From Herpetomonas samuelpessoai (lineage: Eukaryota; Euglenozoa; Kinetoplastea; Trypanosomatida; Trypanosomatidae), in the NCBI GenBank assembly GCA_030849835.1, contig JASAOC010002107.1, positions 1-64,000 on the forward strand: a DNA stretch of 64,000 nt. The letters run 5' to 3'. This document shows positions 38,627 through 46,589 of the stretch, piece after piece (within the stretch, counting starts at the first letter, position 1; each line of letters opens with the position of its first letter). The notes below the pieces were generated by a model, which worked only from the letters and a program-made list of their open reading frames with translations, did no database searches and was not told the DNA's origin. Made by a program: the position numbers and the translations under genes.

Positions 38627-40369
38627 TTAAGCGCGCTTCATCACGTTGGCGGCTGCACGGATACGCTGCTGCGGTGTGCGGTTGTCCTTGACATTCTCGG
38701 GGAACGCGCTCTTCCCCCAGGCAACAGAGAGGTTGTGCATCTTCGCATCCGATGTGCTGCCGGCCACGTAGGGGCGCAGAACACTGTAAGCCGCACCAAA
38801 CGGGTTCTTGTGGTAGAGCGCCGGCACGCTAAAATTCACGGTCGCGGACGAGCGCTGCTTCTTGGGACGCTGTACACGCGGGGCCGCCTTGGCCACCTTC
38901 TTCACCTTTGTCTTGGCGGCACGGGGCTTCTGGGTGGCGACCGTTGGGGTCTTCTTTGGAACCGGAGCGCCAGGCATGGGGATGGCACCGGTAGCGTACG
39001 CGCGGCCCAGGTTGATACGAGCCTGCGTCGTCTTGAGCTGGTGGGTGGCAGCCCAGAGCTCCTTGATCTTGCGCGTGCGGGCGCCGTGTGGGTGGTTGGG
39101 GATGGCACCCGTCAGCACCATCTCACGGTAGAAGCGCAGATATGGGTTGTGGCGGCGGGAACGCTTGCTGGCGGGTTTCTTGGCCTTGGCCACCTGCTTG
39201 GTAGGCTTCACGGCGCGGCGGGACTTCGTAGACTTCGTGCTCTTCTTGGGCTTCGTCGTCGTCTTCGATTTCTTCGACTTCGTTGACTTCTTGGCCTTCT
39301 TCGACGCCTTGCCAGACGTGCGGTTGCGGTTCCTGCGCACGGCGACCTTCTTCGCCTTGGCGGGGCGACGGCGCTGAGCACTGGACTTGCGAAGCAGACC
39401 CACCGCCATGTCAATGCGGGCCTTGGGTGTGAGTGTCCGTTGCGAGCTGGTGAGGAACCACAGTCGCTGCACGCGGATGTTGCTTGCCTTAGTCGCTGGC
39501 AGCCCAGCGCGGCGCATCACCTCCTGCCGAAAGCGGTTATACGAGGCCGCAGGGCTCGTCTTTGCCTTACCGACGCGCTTCACCCTCTTTGACACCTTCT
39601 TCTTCGATGCTGCCTTCTTTGGTTTCTTGCTGGCCGGCTTCTTCTTCTTCGCGACACGCGGCGAGCGTTTCGCTCCAGACACGCGACGGCTGCGTGTGCT
39701 CCTCTTGCTGGCCACACGACGCCTGCGGGACGTGGTCTTCTTTGCCTTCTTGCCAACCTTCTTGGTGCTGCGAACGTCCGCCAGAGCGCGCTTGCCAGCG
39801 GCGACGGCAGCCTTCGGGGCCAGTGCAGCCGTAGACAAGTAGGAGGCACGCAGTGCCGTTCGCTCGAGCGTGGAAAGCTTGGAAGTCGTCACAGCCCGAC
39901 GGAAGGCCTTAAAGGATCGCGCACCCTTCTTGCCAGACTTCTTCGCCGCGGTGGTCTTGCGCTTCTTCTGAGCAGACTTCCGCTTGGCGTGCGCCTTGCG
40001 GCGCTTGACAGTCCGAGAAGCCTTTCGGGTAGCACGGCGGCGGCGACTCGCTCCGCTCTTACGCTTCTTTGCGGAGGACTTGCTGGACGCTTTCACGCGG
40101 ATCGACTTGCCCGTTTGGCTGCGCTTCATCGCGCGAGCCTGCTGCACAACAGCGAAGCCCTTCTTCTTGTAAATGCGGAGCGCCTCTTTCGCGCGGGCTG
40201 GAGAGTCCACCTTCTTGTACTTGGGTGTCGTCAACGTCCACAGGGCGGCGGTGATGTTCATGGGGCGAACGCCGTGGGTTTTGTGAACGGACGAGCCGAC
40301 GCGTCCCAGAAAGCGAGCGAAGGGGCTGTGCGCCTTCTTGGCGAGGACCACGGCAGAACGAGAAAACAT
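38627..40369 (-). CDS. Kinetoplast-associated protein, large histone H1-like type with five repeats (580 aa)
   Basis: Predicted to bind and condense kinetoplast DNA in the mitochondrion. It starts MFSRSAVVLAKKAHSPFARF, a short leader like the cleaved presequences of Crithidia KAPs. Five copies of a ~50-residue helical unit follow, at about residues 14-66, 151-196, 275-326, 408-457 and 521-577. They share an aromatic-x-x-F/Y start (SPFARFLG, RSFKAFRR, ASYNRFRQE, NPYLRFYRE, NPFGAAYSV). A central Leu-Trp in most copies (AALWTLTTP, QRLWFLTSS, KELWAATHQ, SVAWGKSAF) and a final 'Q/A-R-I..A' helix complete the unit. Between them are long Lys/Arg/Ala/Ser linkers that look like histone H1 tails (KKSGKKGARS, RSRRVSGAKRSPR). 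It is much larger than the classical Crithidia KAPs (15-25 kDa). Kinetoplast location is inferred from family resemblance. Confidence 0.82.
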   Translation of the reverse strand: MFSRSAVVLAKKAHSPFARFLGRVGSSVHKTHGVRPMNITAALWTLTTPKYKKVDSPARAKEALRIYKKKGFAVVQQARAMKRSQTGKSIRVKASSKSSAKKRKSGASRRRRATRKASRTVKRRKAHAKRKSAQKKRKTTAAKKSGKKGARSFKAFRRAVTTSKLSTLERTALRASYLSTAALAPKAAVAAGKRALADVRSTKKVGKKAKKTTSRRRRVASKRSTRSRRVSGAKRSPRVAKKKKPASKKPKKAASKKKVSKRVKRVGKAKTSPAASYNRFRQEVMRRAGLPATKASNIRVQRLWFLTSSQRTLTPKARIDMAVGLLRKSSAQRRRPAKAKKVAVRRNRNRTSGKASKKAKKSTKSKKSKTTTKPKKSTKSTKSRRAVKPTKQVAKAKKPASKRSRRHNPYLRFYREMVLTGAIPNHPHGARTRKIKELWAATHQLKTTQARINLGRAYATGAIPMPGAPVPKKTPTVATQKPRAAKTKVKKVAKAAPRVQRPKKQRSSATVNFSVPALYHKNPFGAAYSVLRPYVAGSTSDAKMHNLSVAWGKSAFPENVKDNRTPQQRIRAAANVMKRA

Positions 40370-41558
40370 GTTTGGTTGAGGCGATGGTAACGGGAAGTTT
40401 TTTTTGTGTGTGTGTCTGTGTGTTTGTTGCGATACAATGATACGTTAATGAAAACTCACGAAACGGAAAGAGTGGAAGGGGAGGGATTTCTAAGCGAAGG
40501 TGTTTTTCTGTGGTACAGGATGTTGTCGCGCACCGTGGAAGATTGCGATCACTGTCCAGTTGGGATCTATTTCTTTTCGGATATGGAGAGGATGGAGAGA
40601 ACGGTAACCGCAAGAAGGTTGGGAAAGGGGTGTAAAACTCTCGCAAAACCAACTGCAGAGTTGAAAAACGACAAGAATTGCACCGGTAGAAGCAGAGGCG
40701 CTACCAGTGTTTCCTAGAAGCTCTTCGCGTAGAAGCGCGCATGTGGACGTCTCTGTCATTTCGCGTTGCAGGTACATTCCATCACCACTCACGCCACTAG
40801 GTTCCCTACGCGTGATGCTCATGTTACCGTGCGACGCGCATGCGTGCCACAAAAAGAGGAACGGGTTGGTAGACGCATTCCATGAAGGAAGTCACCCCAA
40901 TGAGAGAGCTGCTCGCTTCCTTCTTTTCTTAGATGTACTTTTCCTTTCCCGGCGTCGCTCATACCCTTAAAGCAACCCGCGAACATGGAATGGAGTCAGA
41001 GTTTAGCGGGAGGAGGATACAAGAAAGGCAGAGTGTCTGTGTTTCTGTTGAGATAGCAACAACGTTTCTAAAGGAGAGGGACGGTGGAGTCCAAAATACA
41101 GTATGAGGAGAAACAGAAATTAAAAAGAAAACAGTAGTAGTGGATACAGGAAAAGCGCGATGGTGTGAGATCAAAACAGAAGCAGCACTGTGAACAAAGA
41201 CATCGGACAGAAGCCACGCCTCGTGCGACTTGTCAGAACACGGAAAAAAAAAACACGAGGTCGTCATAGTCGCGTCACGGTTGGGGACACCGGATGGAAA
41301 GAAAGACTCGTTGTTGACTCCCCATGTTTTCCAGGTCTACGTCCATGAGGGGGAGAAGAGGTAGAACGGTTTCACATACTGGCAGAAAAAAAAAAGGGAA
41401 ATCTAAGGGTCACGGGAGAAGACCTCAGTCGTTGCACCGAAACGTCTAGCAGGGTGCTCTGCCAAGCGCAACTACCGCAGAAGAGCCTAACCCATTCACA
41501 AGGCGAGCGCTCAGCAAAGAATGGAGTTGCACAGTGCGTGCGGGTGAAGACCGCCGCC
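40370..41558. other. Intergenic region within the KAP cluster
   Basis: About 1.2 kb between the 216-aa and 580-aa KAP genes. It has TG-rich and homopolymer tracts (for example GTGTGTGTGTCTGTGTG near 40405-40421 and an A-run near 41388-41396). No CATAGA is seen on the transcribed strand. No gene is supported. Confidence 0.55.
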
Positions 41559-42209
41559 TTACTTGCGCTTCGCCGACGACTTGTTGCTCTTCTTCTTCTT
41601 CTTCGCAGCGGAGGCGGCGGACGATTTGCCCTTCCCCTTACGAGCCTTCTTGGCAACCTTCACGGTGCGCTTCTTCTGCGCCTTGGTTGCCTTAAGGAGA
41701 GCGCGGATCTTCTTGGCCGCTTTCTTCTTGACCACCAGCTTCTTTCCCTTGTGGGCAGACGCCGCAGCCTTGACTTTCTTCTTAGCCGTTTTGGAAGACG
41801 GCTTGCGCGCCTTGTTCGCCTTTGCCTTCTTCGGCACCGCTGCCTTCTTGATGGGCAGTGGGGGCAGACCGCTCTTGGCACGCCACATGTTGGCAATGGT
41901 GCTGAAGCGCTGAGGAGCGGGCAGCTTCACAATAGCGGGGTCGTGGATGTGCTTCTTGACGAAGCGCGTGTACGCGGACTTCCCGCGAGGCCTCTTGGCC
42001 TTGGGCGGGTGCTTCTTGAATTTGGGGTGGGCGGCAGCGCGCTTTTGGAGAGCGGCGCGGTCACGCGGGGAGAGGCCGCGGTAGAGACGACCAAGCATGC
42101 GGCCACGACGGGCAAAGGGAAGTCCTTCAAGGGCCGGATTCCCTTTTTGCTCCAGCACAAAGAGCGCGTACGGGCTCACAGCCAGACGACGGAAGGTGAA
42201 ACGGAACAT
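41559..42209 (-). CDS. Kinetoplast-associated protein, HMG-box type with Lys-rich tail (216 aa)
   Basis: Starts MFRFTFRRLAVSPYALFVLE; the first ~9 residues match the form of the short cleavable KAP presequence. An HMG-like box spans about 10-62 (SPYALFVLEQKGNPALEG and LYRGLSPRDRAALQKRA). A second, shorter one is at about 77-115 (KSAYTRFVKKHIHDPAI and RFSTIANMWRAKSGLPP). From about residue 120 to the end, the protein is nearly all Lys, Ala and Ser, like a histone H1 tail (KKAKANKARKPSSKTAKKK). HMG boxes bind and bend DNA, and the tail would neutralise it, so packing of kDNA networks is the expected role. It shares its leader with the 126-aa gene at 46209-46589. Confidence 0.86.
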   Translation of the reverse strand: MFRFTFRRLAVSPYALFVLEQKGNPALEGLPFARRGRMLGRLYRGLSPRDRAALQKRAAAHPKFKKHPPKAKRPRGKSAYTRFVKKHIHDPAIVKLPAPQRFSTIANMWRAKSGLPPLPIKKAAVPKKAKANKARKPSSKTAKKKVKAAASAHKGKKLVVKKKAAKKIRALLKATKAQKKRTVKVAKKARKGKGKSSAASAAKKKKKSNKSSAKRK

Positions 42210-42983
42210 GTCGAAAACCGGAGTTTATGAGTTTTCTCTTTTCGATTTCAGGCTTTGTTATCGATCTGATGACAGCGGTCAAGAAGGAGTCTGTCAAGCG
42301 TTACTTGCCAAGGGAGTAGAGCGATGCAAGTTCTGTGTTTCAGCACGTACGCTTAGAAAATAGTGTGCGTCTAGAAATCTAACGGTATCCTCGGTTGTCA
42401 CTTGCTCTTCTTGGACGGGAGTGGGTGGGAGGCAGGGGTCCAAGCAAATTGTCGCATAAAGCCAGCAAGAATCGATGAGCACGAAGCAGGCTTGGCGTTG
42501 TGTTGAGCACGGGAATTGAGACATGATAATGTCTCAGCCTGAACGATCAGCGGTGGAGGGAACGTTGCCTCCTTTTTTTTCCCCCATCAGCACTCCAGAG
42601 ATCTGGCATCTGGAAGCCAGAAGTTTCCGGGCCAGTTATTATTCATCTTTGTTTTTCGTCTGTGTGGTTGAGTAACTTAACCCACAGTCGGGGACACGAT
42701 AATCAGCAAGAGGCACATCAAGAGTAAAGGAAAAAAAAAATAGAATGGAAGAAGAAAGAAAATTTTGGGGATTGAACGAGGGGGAAAACGGGTAGATCAG
42801 AGACAGCCGGAAAGAGAGGCGTGAATTGGGACAGACACACTGCCCTGCCGAACGAAGCCGTCACAGTTGTGGGAGGAGGTGGTGCGACTACCTAGTAGTC
42901 AACGCTCGTGTTTGCCTTCACGGATCGCTGCGTCCTCAAGGAGAAGCGCTCGTTCTTGGGGGATTCTCCCTTCTACTGCTTCG
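42210..42983. other. Intergenic region within the KAP cluster
   Basis: About 0.77 kb between the HMG-box 575-aa gene and the 216-aa gene. It contains T- and A-runs near 42571-42580 and 42730-42740. No gene and no CATAGA on the transcribed strand. Confidence 0.55.
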
Positions 42984-44711
42984 TTACGAAGAAGGAGGGG
43001 AACTCGCAGGAGTCGCCGGATTCGCCGTGGTCGACGCTTCGTTTCTCTGTTGGCTGCTTTTCTTCTTCTTCACCAACATCTTTTTGATGATCTTCTTCTT
43101 CTTTTTAGAGGCGCTGTCGCTGGGCGCGGGCGTGGCGGCCTGCGAGGAGGCAGGAGTCTGCGCTGGGGGCGTGGCAATCGCGGCGACAGTGCCAGCCGGC
43201 GGCGCTGGTGTAACAGGAGGCTTCGGCTCTGCCGCAGAAGCTACAGAAGAAGAGGGTGGTGTGACTGTGGTGGATGGTTCTGGCGTAGAAGCCGGGGCGA
43301 ACACAGGAGCAGCCTCGTTTGCTTTGGGTGTGTTGTCTGCCTCAGACGGTGAAGACAAAACGGCATCTGTGGGTGCTGCAGACGGAGGAGCAGAGGGCTT
43401 ACTGCCAGCGGGGTCCACATTCTCTGCGGGGCTAGGGCTCTGCGTGTCTGCCGGGCTTGGTTGAGGGGTAGCTACCTCCGCTGTCGGAGCGGCCTCTGGG
43501 ACCGTAGTGTCCGTGGTCCTCGAAGCCTCTATATCAGACGCAGATGGTGGCTCCACAGCACTTACGGGTGAAGCGGGCTGTGCCGGCTTTGCTTCTTCCT
43601 TTCCATGAGCTGTCACAGTGGTCGGCGTTGCATTCCCTGATGGAGGGGTGAACGAACTTGTGACGTCAACTGGCCGCTCAGGGACGCTATCTTTGCTAGT
43701 GGCGACCGCAGGAGAATGCAGAGTCGGTGGAGTGACGGTGGTGTCTGTCGACGAGGCCGGCGCGCTGGCCATCTTATCCAGGTCCGACTCACCGTCTGCG
43801 GCAGGTGTGATGGTGGAAGCCGTACCGTCGTCAGCCTTAGGGGTCCGTGCCGCACTGAGCGCGAGCCATTTCTGACGGTCCGCCTCATCCAGCGCCTTCC
43901 AGCGCTTCGCGATTTCCGTCATGCGCTGCTTGTACGGCATTCCTTCGAGGGTGGGCATCTGCTCCTTGACGAACAGCGCGTAAGGCGAGGCCTTGCGCTT
44001 CTTCTTTGGCTTCTTTTTTGCCTGTTTCTTCATCTCCTCCTTGGCGGCCTTATCCTCCTCCTTGAAGAGTTCAGCCGCCTCCTTCGCCATCACCTTGGCC
44101 GCCCGTTTGGCTTCCTTCTTCGCTTCTCTTGCAAGCCGCGCGAGTGTGCGCTTGCTGAGTCGCTTGATTTTCTTTGGCTTCGGCTTCCGCCCGCTGGTTT
44201 TGCTCTTGCCTTTGGTGGGTTTTCCCTTGCTGCCCAATGGATTGACAGTGCCGTAGCGATGCAGGTTGTTGTAATCGGTTGCACGCTGCTCCAGCGCTTC
44301 CCTGGCCTTGTCAGGAAGGGTGTGGTAAATCTGCAGTAGCTTCACCTCACGCTCGCGAGGGTTCGCGACGGCGACGATGGCAGGGTTGGTGCTCTGCTCC
44401 TTGACGAAATACTCGTACGGCGTTATTTCTTTTGCGGATGGCAGCCTTGGCTTCTTCTCGGCGTCCTTGCTTGTCGCGTCAGTGCCAGGCGTTGGCGCTG
44501 ATGCTCCACCCGCCTGCGCCGCGCGAGCCCGCTGCATCCACTGTTCAATCTCACCCTTTGGTAATCCACGAAACTGGCTGTCCAGAAACTTCTTCTTCTC
44601 TATGGTCGTCATGCCCTGCAGAGAAGGGTTCGCCTTGCGCTGCTCCGCGCGGTAGAGCTTCATGGCAACCTTCCGCACGCTCACCAGCACCAAGTGTGTC
44701 CGCGAGAGCAT
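42984..44711 (-). CDS. HMG-box protein of the KAP cluster, three boxes and long disordered tail (575 aa)
   Basis: The start at 44711 (MLSRTHLVLVSVRKVAMKLY) is preferred to the upstream ATG at 44828, because a strong tract-plus-AG (44787-44788) lies between them. Three HMG-like boxes appear. One is at about 15-62 (RKVAMKLYRAEQRKANPSL, EIEQWMQRAR). The second is at about 97-148 (TPYEYFVKEQSTNPAI, LPDKAREALEQRA). The third is at about 241-288 (ASPYALFVKEQMPTLEGM, RWKALDEADRQKWLAL), the most canonical. Between boxes 2 and 3 is a basic, probably helical linker (LAREAKKEAKRAAKVMAKEA). From about 290 to 525 the chain is Pro/Thr/Ala/Ser-rich and acidic, then a lysine cluster (KKKKKIIKKMLVKKKK) and a short tail. 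The N-terminus could be a mitochondrial leader. Kinetoplast location is inferred from its neighbours. Confidence 0.84.
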   Translation of the reverse strand: MLSRTHLVLVSVRKVAMKLYRAEQRKANPSLQGMTTIEKKKFLDSQFRGLPKGEIEQWMQRARAAQAGGASAPTPGTDATSKDAEKKPRLPSAKEITPYEYFVKEQSTNPAIVAVANPREREVKLLQIYHTLPDKAREALEQRATDYNNLHRYGTVNPLGSKGKPTKGKSKTSGRKPKPKKIKRLSKRTLARLAREAKKEAKRAAKVMAKEAAELFKEEDKAAKEEMKKQAKKKPKKKRKASPYALFVKEQMPTLEGMPYKQRMTEIAKRWKALDEADRQKWLALSAARTPKADDGTASTITPAADGESDLDKMASAPASSTDTTVTPPTLHSPAVATSKDSVPERPVDVTSSFTPPSGNATPTTVTAHGKEEAKPAQPASPVSAVEPPSASDIEASRTTDTTVPEAAPTAEVATPQPSPADTQSPSPAENVDPAGSKPSAPPSAAPTDAVLSSPSEADNTPKANEAAPVFAPASTPEPSTTVTPPSSSVASAAEPKPPVTPAPPAGTVAAIATPPAQTPASSQAATPAPSDSASKKKKKIIKKMLVKKKKSSQQRNEASTTANPATPASSPPSS

Positions 44712-44786
44712 GGTGGGTGTGGGGGCTATGTACGCTCGCAGATGTCGCAACCTTTGGTTATGAACGTGTCGCCCTTTACTTAGGTT

Positions 44787-44788
44787 CA
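44787..44788 (-). promoter_or_regulatory. Predicted spliced-leader acceptor AG for HMG-box gene
   Basis: Minus strand CTTTCCTTCCTTCTGTTTTC continues CACCAG. A strong tract, giving a 5' UTR of about 75 nt. Confidence 0.7.
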
Positions 44789-44833
44789 CCTGGTGGAAAA
44801 CAGAAGGAAGGAAAGTATATATCAACACAGTGG

Positions 44834-44839
44834 TCTATG
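44834..44839 (-). promoter_or_regulatory. CATAGA hexamer, candidate cycling element
   Basis: Minus strand AACCATAGACCA, 46 bases upstream of the HMG-box gene's predicted acceptor, so in the intergenic space or the 3' UTR of the 126-aa KAP mRNA. Confidence 0.35.
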
Positions 44840-44943
44840 GTTGGTGGGTAGAACGACTCTATATGTAAAACGATAAAGCAAGTGGGATTGTAAAGGGGCA
44901 AGGTGCCTTTGGTGAGTACAATAGTAAGTCGTTTGGGGATTGG

Positions 44944-44949
44944 TCTATG
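44944..44949 (-). promoter_or_regulatory. CATAGA hexamer, candidate cycling element
   Basis: Minus strand GCACATAGACCA, 110 bases from the copy at 44834 and with the same ACCA flank. Confidence 0.35.
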
Positions 44950-45780
44950 TGCGAGCCCAAACGCTTCAAGAATCTCACCAGTCGAATACGCGGTTTCCTT
45001 CCGTTATCGTGGCGAACAGGGAGGGAGAAGAAACGTTGAGCGGGATTGGGAAGCAGCGCAGTTGAAAAAAAAAAAACATACGAAGCAAATATACAACAAT
45101 CAAGGAGACGGCAAGCTCCATTGACGCGAGATTCTGCAGCGACTCGCCGATGTCACCGTTCCGTGACCCGTTCAAAGACGAGGTGTTCGTCTCCGTCCAG
45201 AGGAATAAACGGTACCGGGGACTGGGCGGTGGAGGGAGTAGACCGGAGATGGAGCTTCGCTTTATGCACTCACCCGGAATCCGCTTGAGCGAAGAAGGAA
45301 CCGCTAGGACCGTGCTCCGTTCTCACAGCGTGCGAGGCGCAGTCGTCAAATCATCTGGGCACATGATCTTTCAGGCGTAGGTGATTCTTTTCAGGTTTTC
45401 AACTTGATTTCAATTGCGTTGAGAGACTCTAAAAAACAACAACACGGTTCCCGAAAAAGAAGAAGAAAAAAAAAATCGATATCTCTGAACATGATACACT
45501 CTGGTAGACCCAGAGATGGAGTGTCCATTAGGAGACGTAGCCGAACGGCACTCGCACGGGCAGCTCTCCGTAGAAGGGACACGTCCATCATTCATGCCTG
45601 CACTGACAAGACTCAGAACAAATGACCGCGTTCTGGAATCAGGCAAAGGAGGTGCACCGAAAACAGATAACCGAGGGGACATCACAACAGGAACAAGCCC
45701 AGTGATGTCGGGAATCGAGATACAAAAAGAAAAAAGAATAATAACAAGAACAGCAATTCATTTCGTCAATGGCAAAAAAA

Positions 45781-45786
45781 TCTATG
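45781..45786 (-). promoter_or_regulatory. CATAGA hexamer, candidate cycling element
   Basis: Minus strand TACCATAGATTT, about 16 bases after a T17 tract on the same strand. Confidence 0.3.
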
Positions 45787-46101
45787 GTATGGAGAGTGCA
45801 CCAAAAAAAAAAAAAAAAAGCAGCTTCGTGGGATGGGGTGAGGTAACAGCAGTTGATTAACGCAGCAGGCGGTGCGGACGAATGCGTGTGGCTACATGCC
45901 TTGAAATGAATATGCACGGTGTGCGAAAGGCTTTCAGAGTGTATCGTGCCATCTGTCACGTGGAGGGACTGGAGCTGACCATCGACCCCAACGCAGGACT
46001 TCAAGTTGGGTGAAAGCAAGACTTCGCACTGGCATACGCGGCGTGAGTGTGTATCTGCCTGTCTGAAGAAGTGAAACGAGAACGGTGGAAACAAAAAAAA
46101 G

Positions 46102-46107
46102 TCTATG
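46102..46107 (-). promoter_or_regulatory. CATAGA hexamer in 3' flank of 126-aa KAP gene
   Basis: Minus strand CGACATAGACTT, about 100 nt after the KAP stop, therefore probably in its 3' UTR. Confidence 0.4.
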
Positions 46108-46184
46108 TCGGTCTCGTCAAACGGAAGCGGACACGAGTCCGCATCCAAGGCACCTAACACCACTTCCGCTCACCCGTGTCCATG

Positions 46185-46192
46185 CTTCTATG
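46185..46192 (-). promoter_or_regulatory. CATAGAAG octamer just after the 126-aa KAP gene
   Basis: An exact CATAGAAG on the transcribed strand, 17-24 nt after the stop codon. It is the best candidate in the window for a cell-cycle element like those bound by Crithidia cycling-sequence binding proteins. Confidence 0.45.
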
Positions 46193-46208
46193 CTTCTGCT
46201 GTGGGACC

Positions 46209-46589
46209 TTAACGCCCCACGCGCTGCTGCTGCTGCTTCCACAGCTTGGCGACCGCCTTCATGCGATCGTGGTGAGGAAGCTTGTCGAACTTGTTAATGT
46301 TCTCCTTCACAAATGTGGCGTAGGCGCTGGGCTTACGAGGCTGGCTAGACTTGGCAGGCTTGGCGGCGGCCTTCGCCTTGGTCTTGGCGGCACGATTGGG
46401 CGACGTGTAGGCCGCAGCGCGCTTCTCAAGGAGGGCCTTCTCAGAAGGGCTGAGGGACTTGTAAAGCTTGCTGGTGAGCTTCCCGCGGTCCGCAATGGCG
46501 AGACCCTTGAGCTTAGGGTTGTTCTTCTGCTCAATCATGAACATGCTGTAAGCGCCAATGGCGAGACGGCGCGGCACAAAGCGGAACAT
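46209..46589 (-). CDS. Kinetoplast-associated protein, small HMG-box type (126 aa)
   Basis: Starts MFRFVPRRLAIGAYSMFMIE. The first nine residues have the form of the cleavable presequence found in Crithidia fasciculata KAPs and match the 216-aa paralogue's leader (MFRFTFRRLA). An HMG-like box is at about 10-62 (GAYSMFMIEQKNNPKLKG, LYKSLSPSEKALLEKRA). A second, truncated one is at about 87-117 (KPSAYATFVKENINKFDKLP, MKAVAKLWKQQ). An Ala/Lys linker (AAKTKAKAAAKPAK) joins them. Size is close to the smaller Crithidia KAPs (about 15-16 kDa), with a lower lysine content than the other members. It should bind and compact kinetoplast DNA. It is the first gene of the cluster in transcription order and has a CATAGAAG right after its stop. 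Confidence 0.86.
   Translation of the reverse strand: MFRFVPRRLAIGAYSMFMIEQKNNPKLKGLAIADRGKLTSKLYKSLSPSEKALLEKRAAAYTSPNRAAKTKAKAAAKPAKSSQPRKPSAYATFVKENINKFDKLPHHDRMKAVAKLWKQQQQRVGR

Larger units (their letters stand above)
44712..46208. other. Intergenic region within KAP cluster, rich in CATAGA motifs
   Basis: About 1.5 kb between the 126-aa KAP gene and the HMG-box gene. It has five CATAGA motifs on the transcribed strand, a 17-base A run on the + strand (45803-45819, T17 in the transcript), another A-run near 45065-45076, and the acceptor for the HMG-box gene. No gene is supported; several short frames on the + strand are not codon-biased. Confidence 0.6.
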
